Source: Pseudoscleropodium purum (taxonomy: Eukaryota; Streptophyta; Bryopsida; Hypnales; Brachytheciaceae). Taken from it: a DNA stretch of 64,000 nt. A model generated the notes under the pieces. It had not been told where the DNA came from. It ran no database searches and was given only the letters and a program-made list of their open reading frames with translations. Shown here piece after piece: positions 11,836-23,459 of this stretch; position 1 is the first letter of the stretch; every line of letters starts with the position of its first letter. The stretch lies in assembly GCA_963969395.1 (NCBI GenBank), contig OZ017795.1, positions 992,001-1,056,000 of the forward strand, in the 5' to 3' direction. A program made the translations under genes and the position numbers.

Positions 11836-12423
11836 TCAACGGATCCAGCCCTTCCCCATATTTTCTTCCAAATAGCGCCGGAGCTCCTCCAATTTTGCAG
11901 CTGACATCGGCCTCAACCTAGTGTTTCGAGGCTCTTGACCCTCTTTGAACTCAATTTTCATGTCGAAGGGGCTATGATTCGGAAGCTCGTTCAATGCTTC
12001 TTCACTGAACGCCCCTTGTAAATCTTCGTATTGGGAAGGAATTTTCCCTTCCCCATTGGCGGTTGATACCTCTGCCACTTCCAACGCGTATATGTCCGCG
12101 TCCTTGGCGGAGAGACGAAAGGCCACAGCCGAGACCATCGAGAACTTCAGCGCCTGTACGTTGGTCGTTGGCCTGCTGCTTCGACCCCCCAAGCTTTCCG
12201 ATGTCATTCAGCCTGGGGGAGTCTACCCTGATCCCGAAGTGCCGACTTGGGCAACCGGAGTTGCGCCGACCGTCACCGATGGCCGCGCGGTCATGTCGCC
12301 GCTGGTTCTGATGGCGGGCCGAAGGTACACCCCGATTTCCAAGGCTGATGAGCCTGCGACTGGAATGGGGATGGAATCCTAGTCCACCACCATCTCTCGT
12401 TCCGCCACGTCTCCTTCCTTTGC

Positions 12424-12918
12424 CTAATGCCGCAAATAGTATTGCGTACAATATTCGGAATCAAATGTCACCGTTTGCTTGGCCCAGCGAATCGTGGGGT
12501 CATGCTTCTTGAGCCAGGGCATACCCAAAATACAGGAAAACCTTCCCGTGTTGGTTACGTCCGCTACAACCATCTCTTCGTGGTCTCCGATAATGAGCTT
12601 CAACACTGCTTCTTGAGTAATCATGCCCGAGTTTATCATGCGACCATCAACAACTCGGACCTCCCTCGGAATTGGCTTGACTTGGACTTGCGCCTGGCAC
12701 TCTTGAACGAATTGGAGGTTGACAAAAATCCCTGTAGCCCCCAAATCCAGCAAGCTACAAGATGGCATTGAGTTAATTTGGCACTTCAGTATCAAATGTG
12801 ACGCTGGATCTATAAGAACTCGCAAATAAAGAGGAGCGCCAGCCACAGATTCTTGCCTTGACTCCCATCCCATAGTTGTAGGTGCTGCGGTTTGTATGTG
12901 ACCTAGGTATTGAAGCAA
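12424..12918 (-). pseudogene. Retroviral-type aspartic protease remnant of the chromovirus
   Basis: The frame contains SCSLLDLGATGIFVN, corresponding to the pepsin-like DSGATxxF active site, but the Ser after the catalytic Asp is replaced by Leu. It is followed by SCILGMPWLKKHDPTIRW, the conserved ILGMxWL flap-end motif. It is out of frame with gag just upstream, which may be a mutation or a programmed shift. Confidence 0.85.
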
Positions 12919-12923
12919 GGAGC

Positions 12924-14047
12924 TCAGTCCCCAGTCTTTCCTTTTCCCGAATTAGAAGCTTCTTTGTTAATCCCACCAAGTGCTGAAATTGATCGTGGCT
13001 TTGAGGGGTTCGTCGGGCATTTGGCCTGGACATGCCCCATCATTCCGCAACCCCAGCATTTACCCTGCCTTTGATATTTAAGGTGCTCAGCCGCCGTCCT
13101 CACCAATGCTATAGAAACTTGCATGACATTGAGCTCCATCGGCGTAGGTCCCGAATCACCTTGGGATGGTGGAATGAGCATAGTTCGCTCTCGGGGGTTG
13201 GTGTGATTTGCGGGAAAACGCCGCCCTTGGTGTCGAGTCCACAACCATTCATCAATTCGTGTGGCCATGGCCATCCACTTGTGGAGTCGATAGGGCTGTG
13301 ATTCCGCGGTTGCAATCGAGTCCAATACTTCATCCTTAAGCCCACTACGAAACCTTGCCACCAAGCTGAACTCATTCCAATCTACTTGTGCCGCCTATTC
13401 ATTGAAAGTGGAAATATAAGTCGTGACGGACCCCGTTTGCTTGATCCTCCCCAATCGATCTTCTGCATTACTCCTCCGGTCAATGTCACCATAAACTGAA
13501 ATCACTGCCTCACAGAAACGATCATAGTTTTCCAATAAGTCATGGGCCCGATCTTCATCAAGCGCTTGCAAAATAGGCATGGCCCAATTCTGGGCTGCCC
13601 CTGTGAGGTAGGAAAGAACGTAAGCGATTTTATCCTCATCATTGCAATAGGTGCAGGGCTTACCTTTGAATACCAACCGGAGTTGTGCGAACTACTTATA
13701 TACCTCGCCGCCCTTCTTCCCTGAGAACTTCTCTAGCACGGCAACTTTTAATTCCTTGCTTTCCCATTCTGAATGACCACCATCCCCATCTCGCCGATGC
13801 ACTTGTTCCTCCACTCCCCTCATCTCCGAGGCAGCAGAACCTTGTAGTGGACCCACCCACTTAGACAGCTGCTGCACAATTTGTGGAATGGCCTCTCGAA
13901 AAACAGCCTGCACTTGTTGCTGTATAAACACCGCCCAATCCGATTCAATGCCCTCTGGTATCGACGGGCTTGTAGCCGCGCCTGGCTCTCGCACATCCAT
14001 GATGCTCCTTGAAATTCTTCCGTACCCCAATTATCAACCTCACGCAA
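12924..14047 (-). pseudogene. gag remnant of the chromovirus
   Basis: One frame from about 14030 down to 12924 holds the capsid-like region (AQNWAMPILQ.., RFRSGLKDEVLDSI) and a CCHC zinc knuckle CWGCGMMGHVQAKC (CX2CX4HX4C) for nucleic-acid binding. In-frame stops at 13692-13694 and 13395-13397 disrupt it. Confidence 0.88.
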
Positions 14048-14125
14048 TTTAAACCATGGTCAACCATCCATTAGAGGCTCCAGTTGTTCTAGGTAGAGTG
14101 GGGACAGTTCGTAGACTTGACCTAA

Positions 14126-14530
14126 TGTTACAACACCAGACCTGGGCTGGGATCGTTGTCGTTACTCCACCCTGCTCCCAGATTCGATCATGATGGGACC
14201 CCATCGTGTTGTGGATCCTCGATCCGATCAGCTCCAGGTTCGTTCCCGTCCTCCAAGCCGCCCTCCGATTAGCCCATGACTACCGATACTCTACTTCACC
14301 TGCGATCAGATCCCTGCATGCCCGGAAACAAGGAGATCGATATAGACACCGAGGCGAGAATAATCAGGACAAGCATGCGGTTCGGTTGTATTCCATAAAA
14401 GGTCGAGTGAAGGACAATCCCCCCTCACTAGGCATAAATAGGCTGGTTTTTGCAGTAAGGCTCAACTGCCATAACCAACCAGTATCCTGTGAAGTTCCCA
14501 AGTCTAGATTTACGACTTGAGGTCGTAACA
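14126..14530 (-). repeat. 5' LTR of the chromovirus
   Basis: This 405-bp LTR is upstream relative to the minus-strand genes. It is followed outside by ATAAA (14531-14535), the right target-site duplication. Confidence 0.93.
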
Positions 14531-14744
14531 ATAAAGACAATGAAAAAGGTAGGTACTCTCCAAACCGCCACTTCTTGTTAGTGAGCCTATTTTTTTTTCT
14601 TAAGCTAGTCAAATTTTCATATGTTCTTGTTCGCAAGTGAAAGGAGGTTCCAACACACTACAGAACGTGGCATTTGGATATTATATGCAAAAGTTATTAA
14701 GGAACAAAGTTTGGTTTTGAAAGCGTTCTTTCCACATAGAATAG

Positions 14745-14916
14745 ATATTTCATTAAAATGGCAGCATTCCTTTGGCATTTTTCCATGAGTTTTCCAAAAC
14801 TGATATAAATTTCAAACCTTGAAACTCTAAAATCTAGGATAGGTATACAATTTAGACCGCATGTCCAAAACCAAAAAGTACCAAGTTTGTGGAATACTGC
14901 CATTTTAATGAAATAT
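14745..14916. mobile_element. MITE, ATTAAAATGGC family copy 3 (172 bp)
   Basis: Best-preserved copy. Inverted termini ATATTTCATTAAAATGGCAG(C/T)ATTCC match over 26 bp with a single mismatch. The interior is short and non-coding. The target duplication is uncertain because the termini themselves are AT-rich. Confidence 0.75.
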
Positions 14917-15137
14917 TTGTTATAGGTAAAGAGTTGACTGTGGAGATGTACATGCACTGTACATGACACTTTAAAGTCAGTGCCACATGTGGGTGTACCT
15001 GCCTTATTCTATCTGCATCCCTCTTCTACAGTCCCACATGTTTCGAAATGAATGCTCAATATAAGCCTTTGAGGACTAATTTTACACTAAAGTAGTAGCA
15101 ATAATTTGAAAGGGGGTATGGTAAAATTGATGACTCT

Positions 15138-17207
15138 TCAAAATGTATTGCTTTGTTGTTCCTTGATGAAAAATTGTCCATCTGGACAGTCATAAATTGG
15201 AAGAAGGGCAAGCCGCACCGGAGCCGTAGCTGCCTCGGCTGGTGTGAGTATCCCGTATGTCTTCACGTAATACTCTTTTGCAGCTGGATCCGAGTTTGCA
15301 AATGCCGCCTTCACCATGTCAGTTTCCACCAAGCCTGGGCAAAGTGCATTTACTAGCACACGTTGCCCTTCGCATCTGCTTGCCAACTTTGCTGCCAAAA
15401 TGCGAGTGTAGGTGCTTAAACACAACTTGGATTCCTTATAATGGTGAGGCGCAGTCCAGTTCTCCGCAATTGCCCGTCCGTCTCTCACATCGTCCAAGTA
15501 TTTGGCTGCCAGAGAATCCACCACGCTTACATCTTGATGCTCCACTGCCTTGTGCACCATCGCTTTCACATACTCATGGGAAGCAAAGTGCTGTCCACAG
15601 GCATCAGATCGATCACAGTCAGTGTTCTTGACCTAGTACAGGGGTTTTAGGATCATTCTCATTTGGGAATAACTAACAAACTAGATCCAAAATGTTCCTT
15701 CCCAAGCCTTCGATCCCCCCCCCAGCTACTCCAGTACTCCTCCAGCCCAAGTTTCTTCCTGCAAGCAAACTTGATCCTTCTTCGAAGGGCTGGAAGAGAA
15801 CATGCAGAATGAGAGGACCATTGGAGCAAACTTAGGTATGGTAGAGGAGGTAGATCGAGGTGTTCGTCCTTTTTGTTCAATACCTTCATCAGGCCCAGTT
15901 GCGAGGCGATCATGACAATGCGAGCTCCCGACGGCGACGCTCGAAGCAACGGCAACAGCGCCTGCGTCACGCGTCGGGCGCCCCAGAAATTCACCACCAT
16001 CGTCTCCGCCGCGTCCTCGTACACCTCCAGCCTCTGCTTCGACACCCCCGCGTTGTTGATCTGTCCGCATAGATGCATGTCCACACATACAAACGATTAT
16101 ATAGATATAAATATATCACATGGATATAAAAGCATATTGTGTATATTCCCACCTCAACCCAATTCAATTCAAACAGTGGATCCATTAATTCAGCTTACGA
16201 CATTTGCAATTGCAATGAATGAAAAGCTCTCAGGACTTGACCAATATGACTTCGGAGAACTACTATAGTGAGTTCCGGGATGGAGCGCTATGAAGCTGTT
16301 GGATATTAAGCACTGAGTGACCAGTGACCAGCTCACTATGGACATAACGTATCATGAGAGCTGGAGCTGGAGCCAACTTGTTTGAATTGCAAGAAGCACT
16401 CATTAGTCCTTTCCTGCCTAGTACAGAGATTATAAGAAGAGTACTGTAGTAGGCAGTGCTGGAGTGCTGGAGTCAGTGGCTAAGTGTACTCTGTGACTCT
16501 TGTTTAGTACAGAGGGATCTTGTATGTCAGATATATTTGGCTTAATATATGCTGTCGTTTGGCTGTTGAGTTCCTGACTTCCTGTGCATCGATGTCGTGT
16601 CTGAAAGCTTGAGTTACGGTATTGTTTCCATTAGGAGGATCTACGCATGCATGGTGCACGGATTCTTACGAGGATGTCGATTCCGCCGAACGTGGTGCAC
16701 AACCACGCGGCCAACTGGGCGACGCTCTGCTCGTCGGTGACATCCAGGTGGTGGAAGTGAAGGAGGTCCGCCAGCGCGGGTTCCGCGTGCCGCGCGGCGT
16801 CCACGGCGTCCCTTCCGAGCGCGGCGTTCCTGGCCGTGGCGACCACCGTGACGCCTTTTCTCGCGAGCTCCAGCACGATCGCGTGCCCCAGACCCTTGTT
16901 GCTCCCAGTCACCACCGCCACCGTTGCCTTGGACCACCATCTGCATTCCACCCAAATCGATCCAAAGGAAGTTTCAGTCCAGCGCCGTTGATCAAAACAG
17001 TTCAATTGCACGGAAGAAGTAGAAGGTCGGAAAGATTAGGAGTTGTCAGCATGTTTATAATTGTGGAGCCCCCAATTGCGCGCTAACTCTGGTGCAGATG
17101 CATCAAGAATTCATTCTCGGTACTAATCAGATGTATGCAGGGGTTGGAATGCTGAGACAGAACATTTGTTACTTTTCGGGTGGCACATCCGGTGTCTGTG
17201 AGGCCAT
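15138..17207 (-). CDS. Short-chain dehydrogenase/reductase, carbonyl-reductase-like
   Basis: Four coding exons (minus): 17207-17173, 16940-16670, 16060-15884, 15590-15138, all with GT-AG introns and matching phases, giving 311 residues. The NAD(P)-binding motif TGSNKGLG is at residues 23-30, NNAG at 104-107, structural Asn126 (VVNFWG), catalytic Ser155 (VMIASQLG), and YxxxK as Tyr212/Lys216 (YKESK). The long gap between Ser and Tyr is typical of plant carbonyl-reductase-like SDRs (neomenthol dehydrogenase, salutaridine reductase group), cytosolic NADPH-dependent carbonyl reductases. The substrate cannot be predicted. Exon 1 is only 35 bases and was placed because its donor phase joins to the family-typical WWSKxTVAVVTG segment; the downstream frame has no ATG of its own. 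Exon 2 is strikingly GC-rich against its AT-rich surroundings. Confidence 0.87.
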
Positions 17208-18239
17208 GTTGAATCCGTGAAGGAAAATTTCACTACTCAGATAGCAGTTGAGCAGCTCAGATTGTTGGAGAAAACACGAACGAGCATACCAAGGATACTA
17301 CCAATTTTCTAATTGTGAATCACAGAAGCTGCTGCTGAAGTTATATGAGAATGAATGAGTATACTGCATCAATTGCTTCGAACTAGAGTTCCCCATCTCC
17401 ATGCGTGAGAATTCCATCGGGTGAATTCTTCTGACATACTCCGCGAAGTCGTCGGCTGATCTTAGTCCAGCGCAAAGACTTCTGGTTTGGGCTTGCTTTT
17501 TCCACTACTTTGCAAAGAAGGTTAAATGTTTTCATTTGTGGAAGAAAAGAAAAGAAAAGAAAAGAAAACTTTGTCATTTGTCAAGCACATTCGTCACAGT
17601 TCGAGGAGAAATCTCAGGAAACGGATGCAGTTGACCCGAGTTGGTCTTCAATTTGTCTAACTTTGCAGGATTGTGTTCCGTTTTCTGAGTGGAAAGCAGT
17701 GCACCTTCGTCGCCTGAAATTCTTTCGGGCTAGTGTGCTTGGCTTTCAGCTCTCGACGACCATCAAGACTGTATTTACAATGGAGAAAAATGGCCAACTG
17801 TGCTTGAGTTTCTGTGAAATGCAAGAGTTGGACGCGTGACGAAGCCCACACGTTAACCGGAGTCGCTTTCAGCGCTGAGGTTCCGTGCACGATTTTCACA
17901 CGCGTAAAATTAGTCTTCTGAGGCTGCCAGTCCTCAGAAAATTCCTTGCCATCAATGGATTAGTAAACGGAACGCCGTCGAACGAGGAGAGAAACATGTG
18001 CAGATGACTCAGACTCCTAGAACGGAACTTCATCCTCGTTCTTCATCCTCAACCCTAAATGCCTAAGGGTCATTTTGAGCTTCTTGGAGTTTGCTTTAAA
18101 CTAAACAAAAAATCTAAAGAAAAAGATGAAGTTTAGATAAGGGTTGCTTTACATCTAGAGGCTGGGCCAATTCCGTTTGAGGCTAATTGTACAAAATTTC
18201 AGCCCCATTGGGACCAATGAGGTTGTTTCTTCAATTGAG
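17208..18239. other. Region upstream of the dehydrogenase gene
   Basis: It presumably holds the dehydrogenase promoter (17.2-17.5 kb, minus). A (GAAAA)n microsatellite lies at 17541-17567. Open frames of 60-109 codons around 17.4-17.9 kb have no recognised motif. A 60-bp phrase near 18145-18210 recurs in diverged direct form at about 18494-18560, bracketing the hairpin. Confidence 0.4.
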
Positions 18240-18373
18240 GTAGGAGTACCCTACACCGTAATGGTACTATGAACATTGTTAATGCACTTGCACTTGTCAT
18301 TTATGCCTTGAAATGATAAGAGCAAGTACATTGAAATTGTTCATAATACCATTATGGTGTATGGTATTCCTAC
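18240..18373. repeat. Foldback hairpin (134 bp)
   Basis: Arms 18240-18302 and 18311-18373 are imperfect inverted repeats (GTAGGAGTACCCTACACCG.. against ..GGTGTATGGTATTCCTAC) around an 8-base loop. The shape fits a small MITE or a small-RNA hairpin precursor. No other copy is seen in the window. Confidence 0.7.
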
Positions 18374-21300
18374 TTTACACATTAGAACAAGATTATAATA
18401 AGGATCAACTTTTCCATATATAAAGTCTCTGAAGCCAAAAAGCTAGGTCAATTCAATAAAATCGAGGAAAGAGAGAGGAAGGGATGAAATATTTAGGGCC
18501 ACTTTATACTTAGAGGTCGAGCTAATTCCCCTTAGGTTGATTCCACAAAATCCAATGGAATTAATTTGAGGAAAAAAATAATATTTTATAAAAATAATTA
18601 ATTGAAATTTATCATTGATATTAAGTCGAAGAATTGCCCTCCCATTTTTGGTGCACCCAATTCAACGAGCTCAAGCCACATCAAATCATGTTTTTTTTAA
18701 AGACATAATTACCAAAATTCATATCACCAAATTGGAATGGCTTCTAAGTGTAAAGTAGCTACAAGTATTATCAATTAAGAAAAATAGTAATCGTACAAAT
18801 TCAAACTAGACGTGTTATGTACCATATAGGAAAAAAAATATCAATTATGGATTGAAAGATTATAACATTGGATCAAGATAGTGCTAATACTATGAATGTA
18901 GTGTTTTTTAGCTATTAATAGCCAAATTGCTACCAAAAAAAATCTTTGGCAATTGACCTTAGGATAATTTTAGTGTTAAAAAGGCTTTAGAAGCCACATG
19001 GCAAAATGCATATTAAGTTGAAGTGCCAGATGGACTCCGTGTTAGGATAATGTAACCCTTGGTGTTGCTAGACCCTTTCTCAACTTTGACACCACGATTT
19101 AGGGTGAGATCGCCCTCTCTAGCCCTCTTCATTTCAAGATTGCCAAATCACATACCTCCTTTATGGTCATGCTGCCTATTTTAATCTTGAGTTAGTAAAT
19201 GCTACATAGCTAGATGGTCTCTTCCTCCTATTGCATTGAAGCTAGTTTGCATTTCTTTTGTACTATTTTATCACTAGGATTATGTTAATGGTTGAGGGCT
19301 AGTAGCTTTGAGGTTGTGAACAAGCTTTAGTTTTTAATACCATTTAGTGGGATTTGTGCGTGATTCTCGAATGCAACGGAGTATAGTGGAAAGTAAATGC
19401 AAGGTATAAGTGTTGCAATGAGTGGGGTTTTTGAATTTACTCAAAATAGAAAGAGTTATGTTTTTTCATCCCATTGCCCACATTTTCTCATACTAGGCAC
19501 TACTTTGTGTCACTCTTGCTTGACACCATCGCCTTCATTCTCTCTCACAATCAAGTTTGTCCCTTGCTTGCTCTTGGTCTACATGCTTAGATTACCTCTT
19601 CACCTCATTTGCTTGGAGTGATTCCTTATTTGTCCCTTGCTTGCTCTTGGGCTACATGCTTACATTACCTCTTCACCTCATTTGCTTGGAGTGATTCTTT
19701 GTTAACAATATGCCAAATTAGTTTTTATGTTTCAACATTTACTGCCAACCATGTGTACATGTTTTTTTGCTAGTTGCCAAATCTTGAATGATAGTATAAA
19801 TATGTATCACCAACTATTCTCCATTATGGCTTGATTTCTTTTTTAAAAGGCCATAAATAAATAAATGGAAAAAATAAATAAATAAATAAAAACAAATTTA
19901 AATTGCCATATCAAGCATGGAATTGTCAAATAAATAACCATCCAAGCGTTTGGCCTAAAACCAAAAAGAAATCACTATATGAATAAGATTTGAAGTCTTT
20001 CAATCCACATTTCTCATGTCAAATCTAAAATTGAAAAATAATGAGGCTAAAGGACATAACATGAATAACCATAGGTCATTCATGATTTATCAAAATCTAC
20101 TTTATAATTTTTTTAAATGAGTTTTTAATACAATTTCCCCTCAAGATCTTGTATATTTGAAGCTTGTCTCCAAGAATCATTCTCTAACACTAAAAAAATC
20201 AAGATTTGCAATTTACAAACTTGCGCAAAATCTTCAATAAAATAATCATGAACAATTTTTTTTTCAAATAATGTTTTTAATGCTTAAAATGAACTTTAAC
20301 CTCTACATGACCAAGCACTCAAATTTTGAGCAATGGATGAATGCAAGGACATTCCAAATACACAAAAATGCATTTTTTCATCCAACACTTTTTTCTAAGA
20401 TTCTTGTATTAGTTCTTGAACATTTGTACAACATGGATTCTAAAGATTTTTTTTCACAAATATTTTAGTAGTTTTGGACTCAAAAACAACTTTTTCAATT
20501 AAAAAATGATCCTTCAAAAATGAATTGAATAAAAAAATAAAACAAAAATATTAAAAAATCACTGTATTTAGAACTCAACATTTTGAACAAGTTAAAGTAA
20601 GAAAATCAAAGAGAAATTACAAATATTCAATTTATAAAAGCTTTTTGAAGGAATTTTTAATTCTTGACTTCAAGTATTAATGAAAAATATCACTTTGTGT
20701 ATTAGTTGATTTAGTTGTATGGATATAGACTATGCATTATATTTTATATTATTATTTAAAAATCATCATCAAATTATTCTTCTAAGTTGTATTTTATAAT
20801 ATATCTTCACAATTTTGGAAACTTTGGATTCTTCTTAGTCCTTTATAGGTTAAAGGGTATTCAACTAAAAAGAAACCCAAAATAGTGTATTAGAAAGATT
20901 TTATTTTACTTCTTGAAAAGTTTATTCAACACCAAAATATGGAACATTCAACTATAAAGGAAGAAGGATTTCAAGTTTGACAAGGACTTAATTAATTGAT
21001 CATTGTATGAAAAATGTAATTAAGATGAAGTCATAATTGATGTCACTAAAATTAGTGAAGGATATTTATTACACATGCTGATGAAAGAATTAATTAATTT
21101 GAACTAAAACATGCCCAAAAATGACCTATTAAAAACTACTTTAAAAATTAGACATCTTGGTCATTTAGAGGTTAGGTACATAGTCATTATGGAACTTTTT
21201 CCATTGCTTCTCCCAATCTACATCTATACATCTATGGAACATTTTAGTCTACAAATCTTAGATGGGATTAGATAGGAGATACAATTGGCAAAGGGCCATG

Positions 21301-23459
21301 GTGGAAATGCAACACTAATTTATAAGGAGAATTTATTAGGTGAATTATTGTCACATGCAATAACAAGGCAAATTGGTGTAGAATAATTCAAAGATTTTTC
21401 TATTTCTAAAAAATCTCTTCATTAGTTTAAACATCCTAATATATAATCCTATTCTCTATTTTCAATTTGTAGATAAAAAATGTCTACTTTAGATAAAGAT
21501 TTTAGTATTATTATATAAAAAATATCTTTGCCAATCCATCTAATCTTGATTAGCAACCTCAAGTCCCAATGTTCATCTACAAATTTGTTGTTCTAGAGCT
21601 TAAAATAGTTCCAATAATATTAAAAATAGCAAATCATAAATATATAGTTGAAGGTTGTTTGTGCCTTTAGGGGTGCAAGTTTTTGTTTGATCTACTCTTT
21701 TTGCAAAGATGGAACATTGGGACTAAACCTCGATTTAGAATGAAGAATTGAAAGCAATCCAATGTGATGGAATTGCATGTAGTCATGCCTTATTATTCCA
21801 AAACAAATACAAGTTGAACAAAAATTCAAATGTATTCTAAAATCAAAGGGTCATTGCAAAAAACACCAATCCTATTCTTTATCATAATTGTAGTCACATT
21901 GTTATCTTGTAGTATAACTTTTGAATCCCAATTCCTAAGAACATGAGATTTCTATGGAAGATGTCTAATTTGATAGTAATCACAAACCCTTATCTTTTTT
22001 AAATTAAAGAAATCATTTTATATTTAAAAGTGAATTTTGTTAATTTGTCACACTTTGAGATTTAGGAGTTTTCACTTTGTTTGAAGTGCCAAAATTGAAT
22101 GATATAGAGTTGAAATTTTTGTGGTCTATTCTTGCACCAAGTGGATATAAGCCTACTAAGGAAAATCTAAAAATATATTATTTTTTGTGCTCTAGGTCCA
22201 TGCAAATAGATTTCCCTTGCATGAGCACTTCTAAACATTGAAAATAGTTCAACTTCATTTATTTGGTAAAATTTGATCACCATCAATTCTTCACAAATGG
22301 TTCATTTTTTGTTTTTTTATTTAGGATTTTTTATTTATTATTAATTTGTATCTCATTTTATCTATTTTCTATGACAATCTATTTTTTCCTCACATAATAC
22401 TATTTCAATACTTACAAATAGTCTATAGTACTTGCAATGGTGCTTTTAGTCGTTGATTTTTCCAATCAATGGCTAAGACAATTCCGGTACACAATACTCC
22501 TAGTATTCCTAATCTAGTATGTAGATTTTGTCAAAACACTACAGAAATCCAGAAAATGCATGATATTTCTTGCTATGACCCCCAAAAGCAAACCAGGTGG
22601 TCCAAAACAAAGTGAATATTTCATGACCTTTAGGATAACTCTATTGATAGTGTATTTTTGAAGATATCATATATGTTGAAATAGAACAATAAGTACATCT
22701 TTTAGCATCCATATCTCCTAAAATGCACCTCTAAAAGATCATTTCATTTATTGATTTAGATTTACACTTAGGATGCAGTTAAGTGAAGGACAAACAATTG
22801 GTTATGTGCATATTTCTCCTAGCACCTTCTACAAGTTTCAATCACATAAATAGGGCAAACAATTTTTTGGTGAAGGTAGAGTTCAAAACTTTCAAAAGAT
22901 ACTAATGATTGTAGATTTGGATTTGCAAATGACATGAGTAGTAGGCTACATGTTTCTTTGTTCAAACTACATTGAAATGGTTATTTAGTATGGTCCATTC
23001 TATTTCTCACAAGCACCATTTCTTGATAATATGTCCATTCTATAGCAATCATTTTCATTAAGGAGGTAAAGGCGATTCTTATAACTGGAATACTTCAAGT
23101 ATCAGATTCATTCTTCAAGAAAAAGCAAAAACTAGATGTGAGTTCTATAAATGGCTATGAAAACAATCACCCTATATTCCTTTCAAGTCCCTCATTTTAG
23201 AGCTCTTTTAATTGATTATCTGATAGTTTTGTATAGGGCAATGCCTATAGAAGAGGACATTGCACCAAATAATCAATCAATGAGGAGAGTATAGCCCAAC
23301 AAGGGATCCAATTATTTGGCACAATGCCAGAGGATAAGGGCTATTGCCCGACATAAATTAGTGTAGGAAACCAACGAAATTGGATGAAGAGTTGGGATGA
23401 GAATTTGAAATTGGATGTAAAATCCATAATGTTTGATTAGCGGGACAACACTGCAAAAT
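18374..23459. other. AT-rich intergenic DNA
   Basis: About 5 kb of very AT-rich sequence in which no gene could be recognised on either strand. The only clear structure is a 73-bp tandem duplication listed separately. Open frames are short and low-complexity. Confidence 0.55.
19556..19699 (+). repeat. 73-bp tandem duplication
   Basis: The unit beginning TTTGTCCCTTGCTTGCTCTTG and ending TTGCTTGGAGTGATTC occurs twice in direct succession with only a few differences (TAGATT / TACATT). It is a recent local duplication. Confidence 0.85.

Larger units (their letters stand above)
8665..14530 (-). mobile_element. Ty3/gypsy chromovirus LTR retrotransposon, complete but inactive (5866 bp)
   Basis: Two LTRs starting TGTTAC and ending GTAACA enclose gag, protease, reverse transcriptase, RNase H, integrase and a C-terminal chromodomain in that order on the minus strand. 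This order and the chromodomain define the chromovirus branch of Ty3/gypsy. Both flanks carry the 5-bp duplication ATAAA (8660-8664 and 14531-14535), so the insertion is intact at both ends. Coding sequence is broken by several in-frame stops and at least one frameshift in RT. The LTRs differ at about 34 of 404 positions by eye, nearly all transitions, indicating an old, heavily methylated copy. A tRNA-iMet primer-binding site is not evident after the 5' LTR. Confidence 0.95.

Noticed and set aside
14060..14125. tRNA-iMet primer-binding site next to the chromovirus 5' LTR
   Set aside because: The sequence after the LTR (TTAGGTCAAGTCTACG on the minus strand) does not resemble the usual TGGTATCAGAGC; another primer or decay is possible, so no site was annotated.
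15659..15883. Continuation of the dehydrogenase frame past LGLMK into 15.7-15.9 kb
   Set aside because: The frame stays open but reads low-similarity sequence; a GT donor at 15882-15883 and an in-phase acceptor at 15591 restore the family pattern.
17011..17060. Alternative short first exon of the dehydrogenase starting at ATG near 17051
   Set aside because: It is in phase but needs a poor donor (GTGCAA) and a TATA-like word directly before the ATG; the exon at 17173-17207 has a better donor and gives a family-like N-terminus.
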